Assembly: GCA_965140395.1 (NCBI GenBank) | Contig: OZ223207.1 | Coordinates: forward strand, 806,001-870,000 | DNA from: Parvibaculum sp002684405 | GTDB taxonomy: Bacteria; Pseudomonadota; Alphaproteobacteria; Parvibaculales; Parvibaculaceae | Direction of reading: 5' to 3' | DNA length: 64,000 bases | Shown: positions 23,593 through 32,304 of the stretch, one piece after another | Numbering within the stretch: position 1 is the stretch's first letter | How the letters are laid out: every line of letters starts with the position of its first letter | Position numbers and translations under genes: made by a program | Notes under the pieces: generated by a model | Told to the model about the DNA's origin: nothing | The model's database searches: none | The model's input: only the letters and a program-made list of their open reading frames with translations

Positions 23593-23909
23593 TGGCCCAG
23601 AAGATCAAAAAGGGTGACAAGGTCGTTGTCCTGACGGGCAAGGACAAGGGCAGGACCGGCGAAGTTCTCGCCGTGCTCCCGAAAGAATCCCGCGCTCTGG
23701 TTCAGGGCGTGAACATGGTGAAGCGCCACGAGAAGCCGTCCCAGGTGTCGGCCGGTGGTATTTCGACCCGCGAGGCGTCCATTCACCTGTCGAATCTCGC
23801 CATTGCCGATCCGGCTTCCGGCAAGGCGACGCGAGTTGGTTTCAAGACGCTGGACGACGGCCGCAAGGTCCGGTTCGCCAAGGCGTCGGGAGATGTGATC
23901 GATGGCTGA
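23592..23909 (+). CDS. rplX: 50S ribosomal protein L24
   Basis: L24 is an assembly initiator of the 50S subunit. It has 105 residues. The N-terminal KOW motif KKGDKVVVLTGKDKGRTGEV (about 5-24) is clear. The gene overlaps rplE by eight bases, implying coupled translation. Confidence 0.96.
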   Translation: MAQKIKKGDKVVVLTGKDKGRTGEVLAVLPKESRALVQGVNMVKRHEKPSQVSAGGISTREASIHLSNLAIADPASGKATRVGFKTLDDGRKVRFAKASGDVIDG

Positions 23910-24462
23910 AGCACAGAGCTACGCGCCGCGTCTGCGCGCACAGTATAACGAGGCCATCCGTGGCGAGATGAAGGAGCAGTTCAACTATGCGAACCTGCTT
24001 CAGATCCCGCGGATCGACAAGGTCGTGATCAACATGGGTGTCGGCGAAGCCGTCGGCGATTCCAAGAAGATCAAGTCCGCCTTTGAAGACCTGCAGGCGA
24101 TTACCGGTCAGAAGCCGGTCATCACCAAGGCCAAGACGTCGATCGCGGGCTTCAAGCTCCGCGAAGACATGCCGATCGGCGTAAAGGTTACGCTGCGCCG
24201 CGACCGCATGTATGAGTTTCTCGACCGGCTGATCACCATAGCGCTGCCGCGCGTGCGTGACTTCCGCGGCCTGAACCCGAAGAGCTTCGACGGGCGCGGC
24301 AACTTTGCGATGGGACTCAAAGAACACATCGTTTTCCCCGAGATCGAATACGACAAGGTCGATCAGGTCTGGGGTATGGACATCATCGTGTGCACCACGG
24401 CGGACACGAACGACGAAGCGCGCGAGCTGCTTCGGAAGTTCAACTTCCCGTTCACGAAGTAA
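23902..24462 (+). CDS. rplE: 50S ribosomal protein L5
   Basis: L5 binds 5S rRNA and contacts S13 in the intersubunit bridge. It has 186 residues. The family signature LLQIPRIDKVVINMGVGEA (about 32-50) and the central loop KTSIAGFKLREDMPIG are intact. It overlaps rplX by eight bases and precedes rpsN by 42. Confidence 0.97.
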   Translation: MAEAQSYAPRLRAQYNEAIRGEMKEQFNYANLLQIPRIDKVVINMGVGEAVGDSKKIKSAFEDLQAITGQKPVITKAKTSIAGFKLREDMPIGVKVTLRRDRMYEFLDRLITIALPRVRDFRGLNPKSFDGRGNFAMGLKEHIVFPEIEYDKVDQVWGMDIIVCTTADTNDEARELLRKFNFPFTK

Positions 24463-24504
24463 GTTTCTCACGGTCCGCATGGGGCGGACCCGACGGAGGT
24501 AGGA

Positions 24505-24810
24505 ATGGCTAAGAAAAGCGCCATCAACCGGGATCAAAAGCGCCGCAAGCTTGTTGCGCAGTATGCCGAAAAGCGCGCCAAGCTGAAGGCGATGACTAAG
24601 GACGGGTCTCTTTCGATGGAAGAGCGTTTCCAGGCGCAGCTCAAGCTCAACGAGCTGCCGCGCAATTCGTCCAAGACGCGTCTTCATAACCGGTGTGAAG
24701 TCACCGGTCGTCCCAAGGCGTACTACCGCAAGCTGCGCATGTCGCGTATCGCGCTCCGGGACCTCGCGTCCAAGGGGCAGATTCCCGGCATGGTGAAGTC
24801 GAGCTGGTAA
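24505..24810 (+). CDS. rpsN: 30S ribosomal protein S14 (zinc-free form)
   Basis: S14 completes assembly of the 30S head. It has 101 residues, the long form without the CxxC zinc ribbon (only one cysteine is present). Signature NRCEVTGRPKAYYRKLRMSR (about 62-81) and the C-terminal PGMVKSSW are present. GGAGGT precedes the start. Confidence 0.96.
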   Translation: MAKKSAINRDQKRRKLVAQYAEKRAKLKAMTKDGSLSMEERFQAQLKLNELPRNSSKTRLHNRCEVTGRPKAYYRKLRMSRIALRDLASKGQIPGMVKSSW

Positions 24811-24823
24811 GGAGACTACGCGC

Positions 24824-25222
24824 ATGACAATGTCCGATCCTCTTGGCGATATGCTCACCCGGATTCGCAACGCGCAGACGCGCGGCAAATCCAAGGTGGT
24901 TACGCCGGCTTCCAAGCTTCGTGGCTGGGTGCTCGACGTTCTCGCTGAAGAAGGCTTTATCCGCGGCTATTCGAAGACCGAATATGCCGACGGCAAAAGC
25001 GAGTTCGAGATCGAACTGAAATATACCGAGGGTGAGCCGGTCATCCGGGAGATCGAGCGTGTCTCGACGCCGGGCCGCCGGGTGTACTCTTCGGTCAAGA
25101 CGATGCCGACGGTCCATAACGGGCTCGGCATTTCGATCCTCTCCACGCCGAAGGGCATTATGTCCGACGCGGCGGCGAGGGAACAGAATGTAGGTGGCGA
25201 AGTCCTGTGCCGCGTCTTCTAA
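24824..25222 (+). CDS. rpsH: 30S ribosomal protein S8
   Basis: S8 binds 16S rRNA helix 21; in E. coli it also represses the spc operon. It has 132 residues. The start MTMSDPLGDMLTRIRNAQ is used, though a second ATG two codons later is equally acceptable. The C-terminal ISILSTPKGIMSDAAARE (about 104-121) and GGEVLCRVF match the family. Confidence 0.96.
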   Translation: MTMSDPLGDMLTRIRNAQTRGKSKVVTPASKLRGWVLDVLAEEGFIRGYSKTEYADGKSEFEIELKYTEGEPVIREIERVSTPGRRVYSSVKTMPTVHNGLGISILSTPKGIMSDAAAREQNVGGEVLCRVF

Positions 25223-25269
25223 GACGCGTCAGACCGGCTGCAACGAGTTGACGACAGGAAGCAGAGACC

Positions 25270-25803
25270 ATGTCTCGAATTGGCAAAAGACCCATTGAGG
25301 TTCCGAAGGGCGTCGAAACGAAGATCGACGGCCAGAAGGTGTCGGTAAAGGGCCCGAAGGGGACCCTGGAACTGACGCTGGTTGACGACGTCACAGTGGA
25401 GATGGGCGACGAAGGCATCTCCGTGCAGCCGCGCGAAGGCGCGCCGCGTGGCCGTGCCATGTGGGGCCTGAGCCGTACGCTGGTGCAGAACCTGGTGACG
25501 GGCGTGACCGAAGGCTTCACCAAGAAGCTCGAGATCAACGGTGTCGGTTACCGTGCAGCAGTGCAGGGTAAGGCGCTCCAGCTCAATCTCGGCTTCAGCC
25601 ATGACGTGAAGTATCCGATCCCGGACGGCATCGAGATCAAGTGTGCGAAGCCGACCGAGATCGAAGTGAGCGGTATCGACAAGCAGCGCGTCGGTCAGGT
25701 GGCGGCGGAAATCCGCGCCTATCGCGCTCCGGAGCCCTATAAGGGCAAGGGCGTGAAATATGCCGGCGAGTACATCTTCCGCAAGGAAGGCAAGAAGAAG
25801 TAA
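25270..25803 (+). CDS. rplF: 50S ribosomal protein L6
   Basis: L6 stabilises the sarcin-ricin loop region. It has 177 residues and begins MSRIGKRPIEVPKGVE. Two tandem L6 folds are visible, and the C-terminal signature PEPYKGKGVKYAGEYIFRKE (about 155-174) is intact. Confidence 0.97.
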   Translation: MSRIGKRPIEVPKGVETKIDGQKVSVKGPKGTLELTLVDDVTVEMGDEGISVQPREGAPRGRAMWGLSRTLVQNLVTGVTEGFTKKLEINGVGYRAAVQGKALQLNLGFSHDVKYPIPDGIEIKCAKPTEIEVSGIDKQRVGQVAAEIRAYRAPEPYKGKGVKYAGEYIFRKEGKKK

Positions 25804-25815
25804 TCGGGTGTATCC

Positions 25816-26169
25816 ATGAAGAACATGACCCTTTCCCAGCGGCGTGCAATGCGCAACCGCTCGCGGCTCGCGAAAAACGCGAATGGGCGCCCGAGGCTCT
25901 CGGTGTTCCGTTCGTCCAAGCATATCTATGCCCAGGTGATCGATGATAAGGAGGGCAAGACGCTTGCCCACGCCTCGTCGCTCGATCCGGATCTCGGCAT
26001 CAAGGCCGGCGGCAATGTCGATGCGGCGAGCAAGGTCGGCGAACTGCTGGCAAAGCGTGCCAAGGATGCGGGCGTCACCGAAGTGGTGTTCGACCGCGGC
26101 GGCTATATCTATCACGGTCGGGTCAAGGCGCTCGCGGACGGTGCGCGCGAGGGCGGACTCAACTTCTAA
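25816..26169 (+). CDS. rplR: 50S ribosomal protein L18
   Basis: L18 binds 5S rRNA. It has 117 residues, with a very basic N-terminus (SQRRAMRNRSRLAKNANGRPR) and the RLSVFRSSKHIYAQVIDD segment (about 26-43). The C-terminus GARAEGGLNF-type (GAREGGLNF) is typical. The stop lies 12 bases before the rpsE start chosen here. Confidence 0.96.
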   Translation: MKNMTLSQRRAMRNRSRLAKNANGRPRLSVFRSSKHIYAQVIDDKEGKTLAHASSLDPDLGIKAGGNVDAASKVGELLAKRAKDAGVTEVVFDRGGYIYHGRVKALADGAREGGLNF

Positions 26170-26181
26170 GGGAATTTGAAC

Positions 26182-26736
26182 GTGGCACGTAAAGACAATC
26201 GTGAACGGGAAGATCGCGACAGCGAATTCGTGGACAAGCTGGTCCACATCAATCGCGTCGCCAAGGTGGTGAAGGGCGGCCGTCGTTTCGGCTTTGCCGC
26301 GCTCGTCGTTGTCGGCGACCAGAAGGGCCGTGTCGGCTTTGGTCACGGCAAGGCGCGCGAAGTGCCGGAAGCGATCCGCAAGGCGACCGAGGCCGCCAAG
26401 CGCTCGATGATTAGGGTTCCGCTTCGTGAAGGGCGTACGCTGCATCACGATGTCGATGGCCGTCATGGCGCGGGCCGCGTTGTGCTTCGCGCTGCGCCTC
26501 CCGGCACCGGCATCATCGCCGGCGGTCCGATGCGCGCCGTTTTCGAGACGCTGGGTGTGCAGGATGTCGTGGCGAAGTCGCTCGGCACCTCCAATCCCTA
26601 CAACATGGTTCGCGCGACGTTTGACGCGCTGAAGAACGAGCAGAGCCCGCGTATGGTTGCGGCGCGCCGCGGGAAGAAGGTCAGCGACATCGTTGGCCGT
26701 CGTTCCGATGCCGCCGCCGAAAGCGGCCTCGAGTAA
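26182..26736 (+). CDS. rpsE: 30S ribosomal protein S5
   Basis: S5 acts in decoding fidelity and mRNA entry. I chose GTG at 26182 (MARKDNRERED), which puts AAGGGAA 8-9 bases upstream. A TTG six bases earlier would leave only 2-3 bases of spacing. The protein is then 184 residues. The dsRNA-binding-like domain with KVVKGGRRFGFAALVVVGD (about 29-47) and the C-terminal domain are intact. Confidence 0.95.
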   Translation: MARKDNREREDRDSEFVDKLVHINRVAKVVKGGRRFGFAALVVVGDQKGRVGFGHGKAREVPEAIRKATEAAKRSMIRVPLREGRTLHHDVDGRHGAGRVVLRAAPPGTGIIAGGPMRAVFETLGVQDVVAKSLGTSNPYNMVRATFDALKNEQSPRMVAARRGKKVSDIVGRRSDAAAESGLE

Positions 26737-26756
26737 GCGCGGAGAGGTAACGGACA

Positions 26757-26957
26757 ATGGCTGCCAAGAAGTCGGCGAAGACCATCACGGTTCAGCAGAT
26801 CGGAAGCCCGATCCGCCGCAAGGCGGACCAGCGTGCCACGCTGGTGGGTCTTGGACTGAACAAGATGCACAAGACGCGGACCCTTGCCGATACGCCGGCG
26901 GTTCGCGGCATGATCAATAAGCTGCCCCACCTCGTTCGCATCGTGGACGAAGGCTAA
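26757..26957 (+). CDS. rpmD: 50S ribosomal protein L30
   Basis: L30 is a small 50S protein absent from some lineages. It has 66 residues, with an Ala/Lys leader and the core QIGSPIRRKADQRATLVGLGL (from about 14) and NKMHKTRTLADTPAVRGMI. Between rpsE and rplO as usual. Confidence 0.95.
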   Translation: MAAKKSAKTITVQQIGSPIRRKADQRATLVGLGLNKMHKTRTLADTPAVRGMINKLPHLVRIVDEG

Positions 26958-26988
26958 TCGGGCTCAAGTGGTTGCAGAGGCAAAGCCA

Positions 26989-27477
26989 ATGAAACTCAAT
27001 GAAATCGCCGACAATGAAGGCGCCCGCAAGTCGCGCATGCGCGTGGGCCGCGGTATCGGTTCCGGCAAGGGCAAGACCGGCGGTCGCGGTGTGAAGGGCC
27101 AGAAGTCCCGCAGCGGCGTGGCTATCAAGGGCTATGAGGGCGGCCAGATGCCGATCCACATGCGCCTGCCCAAGCGCGGCTTCAAGAATCCGTTCCGGCT
27201 GGACTACAACACGGTCAATCTCGGCCGTGTGCAGCAGGCGGTCGAAGCCGGCAAGCTTGCCGATGGCGCGACGGTCGATGCGGCTGCGCTGGTCGAGGCC
27301 GGTGTCCTTCGCCGGGTGAAGGATGGCGTGCGCCTGCTCAACAAGGGCGAGCTCAAGGCCAAACTCAACTTCCAGGTTGCGGGCGTGTCCGAAGCCGCCA
27401 AGGCCGCGGTCGAGAAGGCCGGCGGTTCGGTGACGGTTGTCGAGCCGAAAGCCAAGGCGAAAGCTGCTGCCGAGTAA
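26989..27477 (+). CDS. rplO: 50S ribosomal protein L15
   Basis: L15 is a late-assembly 50S protein. The ATG at 26989 (MKLNEIADNEGARK) has GAGG 8 bases upstream and matches family starts, whereas a GTG 21 bases earlier adds a non-conserved stub. It has 162 residues. The Gly-rich N-terminal region (GRGIGSGKGKTGGRGVKGQ) and a C-terminal L15 domain are followed by an Ala/Lys-rich tail. Confidence 0.95.
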   Translation: MKLNEIADNEGARKSRMRVGRGIGSGKGKTGGRGVKGQKSRSGVAIKGYEGGQMPIHMRLPKRGFKNPFRLDYNTVNLGRVQQAVEAGKLADGATVDAAALVEAGVLRRVKDGVRLLNKGELKAKLNFQVAGVSEAAKAAVEKAGGSVTVVEPKAKAKAAAE

Positions 27478-27550
27478 TCGGCGGCGCGTGAGTTAAACGG
27501 GATTCGCATTTCTCAAGGGGCGCCAGGCGATCGGCGCAGAGGTGAGTTGA

Positions 27551-28882
27551 ATGGCATCAGCGGCGGAACAGCTTGCAGCGAATCTTAATTTCTCCGCGTT
27601 TGCGAAGGCGGAAGAGCTGAAAAAGCGCATCTGGTTCACACTGGGTGCGCTCATCGTTTACCGGCTGGGCACCTATATTCCGCTGCCCGGCATCGACCCG
27701 GCGGCGCTGGCGCGTGTTTTCAACCAGCAGCAGTCGGGCCTGCTCGGCGTGTTCGATATGTTCGCGGGCGGTGCGGTCGGTCGCATGGCGATCTTCGCGC
27801 TGGCGATCATGCCCTATATTTCCGCGTCGATTATCATCCAGCTGATGACGAGCGTTTCGCCCCATCTTGAGCAGCTCAAGAAGGAAGGCGAGCAGGGACG
27901 CAAGCAGATCAACCAGTACACGCGTTACGGCACGGTGTTCCTGGCGGCGATCCAGGGGTATGGCATCGCGATCGGCCTTGAAGGCGCCCAGAACGTGGTG
28001 ATGGATCCGGGGCTCTTCTTCAGGGCGACCACGACCATCACGCTGGTGGGCGGTACCGTGTTCCTGATGTGGCTTGGCGAGCAGATCACCTCGCGCGGCG
28101 TCGGTAACGGTATCTCGCTCATCATCTTCTCCGGCATTGTGGCGCAGCTGCCCCATGCGATCGTCGGCACGCTTGAACTCGGCCGGGAAGGGGCGCTGTC
28201 CACCTTCGTGATCCTGTTCCTCGTCGTCATGATCGTCGCGGTCATCATGGCGATCGTCTTCATGGAGCGCGCGCAGCGAAAGCTGATCGTGCAGTATCCA
28301 AAGCGACAGGTCGGGAACAAGATGTATGGCGGCGACAGCTCGCATCTTCCGCTGAAGCTGAACACCGCCGGTGTGATTCCGCCGATCTTCGCCTCTTCGC
28401 TGCTGCTGCTGCCGGTGACGGCCGCCAATTTCAGCGGCGGGCAGGGGCCTGAATGGCTGAACACGATGACGGCCCTGCTGGCGCATGGTCAGCCGCTCTA
28501 TATGCTGCTTTATGCTGCCGGTATCATCTTCTTCGCCTTCTTCTACACGGCGATCGTCTTCAATCCTCAGGAGACGGCCGACAATCTGAAGAAGTATGGC
28601 GGCTTCATTCCCGGCATCCGTCCGGGCACCCGCACGGCGGAATATATCGACTACGTACTGACGCGGCTTACCCTTGTTGGCGCGATCTACCTCGTCGCCG
28701 TCTGCTTGCTGCCGGAAGTGCTGATTTCGCAGTACAAGGTGCCGTTCTATTTCGGCGGTACGTCGCTGCTGATCGTCGTCAGCGTGACCATGGATACGGT
28801 CTCGCAGATCCAGAGCCATTTGCTGGCTCACCAGTATGAAGGACTCATCAAGAAGTCGAAACTGCGGGGGCAGCGCCGATGA
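27551..28882 (+). CDS. secY: SecY, preprotein translocase channel
   Basis: The channel subunit of the Sec translocon, 443 residues with ten predicted membrane helices. Conserved features are the plug region (about 60-75), GNGISLIIFSGI (about 183-194), and the basic cytoplasmic loops ending GLIKKSKLRGQRR. It closes the spc cluster and overlaps adk by four bases (ATGA). Confidence 0.97.
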   Translation: MASAAEQLAANLNFSAFAKAEELKKRIWFTLGALIVYRLGTYIPLPGIDPAALARVFNQQQSGLLGVFDMFAGGAVGRMAIFALAIMPYISASIIIQLMTSVSPHLEQLKKEGEQGRKQINQYTRYGTVFLAAIQGYGIAIGLEGAQNVVMDPGLFFRATTTITLVGGTVFLMWLGEQITSRGVGNGISLIIFSGIVAQLPHAIVGTLELGREGALSTFVILFLVVMIVAVIMAIVFMERAQRKLIVQYPKRQVGNKMYGGDSSHLPLKLNTAGVIPPIFASSLLLLPVTAANFSGGQGPEWLNTMTALLAHGQPLYMLLYAAGIIFFAFFYTAIVFNPQETADNLKKYGGFIPGIRPGTRTAEYIDYVLTRLTLVGAIYLVAVCLLPEVLISQYKVPFYFGGTSLLIVVSVTMDTVSQIQSHLLAHQYEGLIKKSKLRGQRR

Positions 28883-29451
28883 AACTCATTCTTCTTGGTC
28901 CGCCCGGGGCGGGTAAGGGAACCCAGGCAAAGCGGCTGGAAGAGCGGTATGGCTTCACCCAGCTTTCCACCGGCGACATGCTGCGCGCCGCGGTGAAGGC
29001 CGGGACGGAAGTCGGCAAGAAGGCCGAAAAGCTGATGGAAGCCGGCGAGCTTGTGCCGAACGAGCTTGTGGTCGGCATCATCGAGGATCGCATTGCCGAG
29101 CCGGATTGCGCCAAGGGCTATATCCTGGACGGTTTTCCGCGCAATGTGGCCCAGGCCGAGGCGCTGGACGCGATGCTGGCCCGTAACGGCACCCAGCTCG
29201 ATGCGGTGGTGGAACTCAAGGTCGACGACAATGCGCTTCTGGCGCGTATCGAAGGCCGCGCGGCGGAAACCGAAGGCGGCCCGCGCGCAGACGACAATGC
29301 AGAGGCGCTGGCGAAGCGCCTCAAGGTCTATCATGAGCAGACGGCGCCTCTCTCCGCCTATTACGCGGGCAAGGGGCAGCTCAAGACCGTGGACGGCATG
29401 AAAGATATCGACGAGGTGACCCGCCAGATCGAGGCGGCTCTCGGAGTTTAA
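28879..29451 (+). CDS. adk: Adenylate kinase, short-LID form
   Basis: Interconverts ATP + AMP and 2 ADP. It has 190 residues. The P-loop GPPGAGKGT lies at 8-16; the AMP site has STGDMLRAAV and GFPRN. The LID insertion with zinc cysteines found in 215-residue enzymes is missing, as is common in alphaproteobacteria. Translationally coupled to secY. The small stem CCGGCT/AGCCGG just after the stop lacks a T run. Confidence 0.96.
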   Translation: MKLILLGPPGAGKGTQAKRLEERYGFTQLSTGDMLRAAVKAGTEVGKKAEKLMEAGELVPNELVVGIIEDRIAEPDCAKGYILDGFPRNVAQAEALDAMLARNGTQLDAVVELKVDDNALLARIEGRAAETEGGPRADDNAEALAKRLKVYHEQTAPLSAYYAGKGQLKTVDGMKDIDEVTRQIEAALGV

Positions 29452-29513
29452 GGATTTTCCGGCTGTAAGCCGGTTGGACGTTGAAAAACAAAGAGGAATC
29501 TCGCTTAACGCGG

Positions 29514-29541
29514 TTGACTGGGGTGGGGTAAATCCTATAAT
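29514..29541 (+). promoter_or_regulatory. Strong candidate promoter of the alpha operon
   Basis: TTGACT (29514-29519), a 16-base spacer and a perfect TATAAT (29536-29541) lie in the 336-base adk-rpsM gap. This is the best sigma-70-like match I see in the window. It would give rpsM-rpsK-rpoA-rplQ a transcript of their own with a leader of about 240 bases. The rest of the gap holds a short stem (29459-29473) and the palindrome at 29744. Confidence 0.75.
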
Positions 29542-29743
29542 CCCGGCCTTCGCGACGGCTCCGATGATGTAGATTCCGGTTGGGTCCGAAAAATTGGCGG
29601 GTTTCCGCGGTTTTTCCGGAGCTGAACAACCGGTTTTTCGTGCAGGCGCCGTGTAAGCGATTCCAGGTCGCTTTAAGGAAAAGTGCCTCCCTCGTGAAGA
29701 CGGGGGCGATTTTCCGGGAAAGGGCGATCTAACCATAAGAGTT

Positions 29744-29768
29744 AGAGCGTTTTCGCCGAAAACGCTCT
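29744..29768 (+). repeat. Palindromic hairpin before rpsM
   Basis: AGAGCGTTTTC (29744-29754) pairs perfectly with GAAAACGCTCT (29758-29768) around GCC. It lies just before the AGGAG ribosome site of rpsM. The AGAGCGTTTTC sequence resembles dispersed palindromic repeats I recall from rhizobial genomes, but only one copy is seen here. Confidence 0.55.
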
Positions 29769-29787
29769 GGGTGAGCAGGAGAAAACA

Positions 29788-30156
29788 TTGGCTCGTATCG
29801 CTGGCGTCAACATCCCGACCAACAAACGGGTTGTCATCGCACTGACCTATATTCACGGCATCGGTGATGCCAAGTCGAAAGAGATTTGTGATCAGGTCGG
29901 CATTCCGGCCGAGCGTCGCGTCAATGAACTGACAGATGCCGAGGTCATTCAGATCCGTGAATCGATCGACCGCGACTATCTCGTGGAAGGCGATCTTCGC
30001 CGCGACGTCGCGATGAACATCAAGCGTCTGATGGATCTGGGCTGCTATCGCGGTCTGCGCCATCGTCGCGGGCTTCCGGTTCGCGGGCAGCGCACGCATA
30101 CCAATGCGCGCACCCGCAAGGGGCCGGCCAAGGCGATTGCCGGTAAGAAGAAGTAA
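29788..30156 (+). CDS. rpsM: 30S ribosomal protein S13
   Basis: S13 contacts P-site tRNA and forms intersubunit bridges. It has 122 residues and begins with TTG (MARIAGVNIPTNKRV), preceded by AGGAG. The signature CYRGLRHRRGLPVRGQRTHTNARTRKG region (about 87-112) is intact. First gene of the alpha operon; the weak start codon plus the palindrome may tune translation. Confidence 0.96.
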   Translation: MARIAGVNIPTNKRVVIALTYIHGIGDAKSKEICDQVGIPAERRVNELTDAEVIQIRESIDRDYLVEGDLRRDVAMNIKRLMDLGCYRGLRHRRGLPVRGQRTHTNARTRKGPAKAIAGKKK

Positions 30157-30216
30157 GTTTCGAAGGTTTTCAGCCGCGAATGCTTGTTGCTCGCGGCACA
30201 AGAGGTTTAGAGACGC

Positions 30217-30606
30217 ATGGCCAAGGAAAAGGCGCGCGTGAAGCGCAAGGAACGTAAGAATATCTCGTCGGGCGTTGCTCACGTGAATTCGACGTTCAAC
30301 AACACCATGATCACCATCGCCGACGCGCAGGGGAATGCGATCTCCTGGTCTTCGGCCGGGATGATGGGCTTCAAGGGGAGCCGTAAGTCCACTCCCTTCG
30401 CCGCGCAGATGGCTGCCGAAGATGCGGGCAAGAAGGCCCAGGAACATGGCATGAAGACCCTTGAGGTCGAAGTTTGCGGTCCGGGCGCCGGCCGTGAATC
30501 CGCGCTTCGCGCGCTGCAGTCCGTCGGGTTCACCGTGACGTCGATCCGCGACGTGACGCCGATCCCGCATAATGGCTGCCGCCCTCCGAAGCGTCGCCGC
30601 GTCTGA
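30217..30606 (+). CDS. rpsK: 30S ribosomal protein S11
   Basis: S11 forms the platform cleft near the mRNA exit. It has 129 residues and starts MAKEKARVKRKERKNISS. The conserved HVNSTFNNTMITIAD (about 23-37) and the C-terminal DVTPIPHNGCRPPKRRRV are present. There is no rpsD after it, as is usual in alphaproteobacteria; rpoA follows. Confidence 0.97.
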   Translation: MAKEKARVKRKERKNISSGVAHVNSTFNNTMITIADAQGNAISWSSAGMMGFKGSRKSTPFAAQMAAEDAGKKAQEHGMKTLEVEVCGPGAGRESALRALQSVGFTVTSIRDVTPIPHNGCRPPKRRRV

Positions 30607-30703
30607 CACGACCTATCTGACAGAGCCCGTTGCATGCCGGCACCGGGTTCGTCACGTCCGCTCGCACGAATGAATGGTGGAGGGGACGTTAAACAGCTCA
30701 GAT

Positions 30704-30738
30704 GGCGGGTTAGCCCGCCCGGATGCCAACGGCATCCG
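30704..30738 (+). other. Two adjoining hairpins in the rpsK-rpoA gap
   Basis: GGCGGG (30704-30709) / CCCGCC (30714-30719) with loop TTAG is immediately followed by CGGATGCC (30720-30727) / GGCATCCG (30731-30738) with loop AAC. Both stems are perfect and they abut. There is no T run. They end 22 bases before the rpoA GTG and could shape rpoA translation or mRNA processing. Confidence 0.6.
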
Positions 30739-30760
30739 TTAACGGCACGAGGTTCAAGAC

Positions 30761-31777
30761 GTGATCCAGAAGAACTGGGAAGAGCTGATCAAGCCGAACA
30801 AGCTTGAGATCAATCCGGGCCATGATGCCCAGCGTTTCGCGACCGTGGTTGCCGAGCCGCTCGAGCGCGGTTTCGGTCTGACGCTCGGTAATGCGCTGCG
30901 GCGTGTGCTGATGTCCTCGCTGCAGGGTGCGGCGGTGACCGCGGTGCAGATCGATGGTGTGCTGCATGAGTTCTCCTCCATCGCGGGCGTCCGCGAGGAT
31001 GTGACGGACATCATTCTGAACATCAAGCAGCTCGCGCTCCGCATGCATGCGGAAGGCACCAAGCGCATGACGCTGACCAAGACCGGTCCCGGCATCGTGA
31101 CGGCTGCCGACATCACCGCGCCGGCCGATATCGAAGTGCTGAACCCGGAGCTGGTGATCTGCACGCTCGATGAAGGCGCCGAGATGCGTATGGAATTCAG
31201 CGTCTCGCAGGGCAAGGGCTATGTGGCTTCGGACCGTAACCGGCCTGAAGATGCGCCGATCGGCCTGATCCCGATCGACAGCCTTTACAGCCCGGTGAAG
31301 CGCGTTTCCTACAAGGTGGAAAACACGCGCGAAGGCCAGATCCTCGACTATGACAAGCTCACCATGCAGGTCGAGACCAATGGCGCGATTTCGCCGGACG
31401 ACGCGGTGGCCTATGCCGCGCGCATCCTGCAGGATCAGCTCCAGACATTCGTGAATTTCGAAGAGCCCGAGCAGAAGCAGGTCGAAGAGACCCGCCCGGA
31501 ACTCGAGTTCAATGCCGCCCTTCTCAAGAAGGTGGACGAGCTGGAATTGTCGGTCCGTTCGGCGAACTGCCTGAAGAACGACAACATCGTCTATATCGGC
31601 GACCTCATTCAGAAGACCGAGAGCGAAATGCTCCGTACGCCGAATTTCGGCCGCAAGTCGCTGAACGAGATCAAGGAAGTGTTGGCGCAGATGGGGCTCC
31701 ATCTCGGTATGGAAGTGCCGAACTGGCCGCCGGAGAATATCGAAGAGCTGGCCAAGCGCTACGAAGACCAGTATTGA
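30761..31777 (+). CDS. rpoA: DNA-directed RNA polymerase subunit alpha
   Basis: Assembly platform of RNA polymerase, with a C-terminal domain that binds UP elements and activators. It has 338 residues and begins with GTG (MIQKNWEELIKPNKL). The N-terminal dimerisation domain has GFGLTLGNALRRVLMSSL (about 45-62). The alpha-CTD with ELSVRSANCLKNDNIVYIGDL (about 262-282) and the NFGRKSLNEIKEVL motif is intact. Confidence 0.98.
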   Translation: MIQKNWEELIKPNKLEINPGHDAQRFATVVAEPLERGFGLTLGNALRRVLMSSLQGAAVTAVQIDGVLHEFSSIAGVREDVTDIILNIKQLALRMHAEGTKRMTLTKTGPGIVTAADITAPADIEVLNPELVICTLDEGAEMRMEFSVSQGKGYVASDRNRPEDAPIGLIPIDSLYSPVKRVSYKVENTREGQILDYDKLTMQVETNGAISPDDAVAYAARILQDQLQTFVNFEEPEQKQVEETRPELEFNAALLKKVDELELSVRSANCLKNDNIVYIGDLIQKTESEMLRTPNFGRKSLNEIKEVLAQMGLHLGMEVPNWPPENIEELAKRYEDQY

Positions 31778-31845
31778 TTGCCCAATCGGGCGTTTGAGTT
31801 GACCGCAGCGTCTGGGAGACGCCGCAATAGACAAGGAGACGGGTC

Positions 31846-32277
31846 ATGCGTCACGGAAATTCCGGCCGCAAGCTCAACAGGACGGCAAGCCATCGCAAGG
31901 CGATGCTCGCCAATATGGCTGTCGCGCTGATCAAACATGAGCAGATCGTTACGACGCTGCCTAAGGCGAAGGAGCTTCGCCCCTATGTGGAGAAGCTGGT
32001 GACGCTCGGCAAGCGTGGCGACCTCCATGCCCGCCGCCAGGCCTATTCGGCCCTGCCGGACAAGGAGTGGGCAGCGAAGCTGTTCGACGTGCTCGGCCCG
32101 CGCTATGCAGAGCGCAATGGCGGCTACACCCGCGTTCTGAAAGCCGGCTTCCGCCATGGCGACAGCGCGCCGATGGCCGTGATCGAGTTTGTCGACCGCG
32201 ACGAGACGGCCCGCGGACAGGATTCCGGTCCGGTCTATGTCGAGGGTGAGCAGGAAGCGGCGCTCGAAAACGCCTGA
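31846..32277 (+). CDS. rplQ: 50S ribosomal protein L17
   Basis: L17 lies near the tunnel exit. It has 143 residues and starts MRHGNSGRKLNRTASHRKAM. The ANMAVALIKHEQIVTTLPKAKELRP segment (about 23-47) is typical. An acidic C-terminal extension (EGEQEAALENA) follows the conserved core. The gap from rpoA contains a small GCGTCT/AGACGC stem. Last gene before the terminator. Confidence 0.97.
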   Translation: MRHGNSGRKLNRTASHRKAMLANMAVALIKHEQIVTTLPKAKELRPYVEKLVTLGKRGDLHARRQAYSALPDKEWAAKLFDVLGPRYAERNGGYTRVLKAGFRHGDSAPMAVIEFVDRDETARGQDSGPVYVEGEQEAALENA

Positions 32278-32304
32278 TCCTTCAGCGCGAACAGAGATTT
32301 CAAA

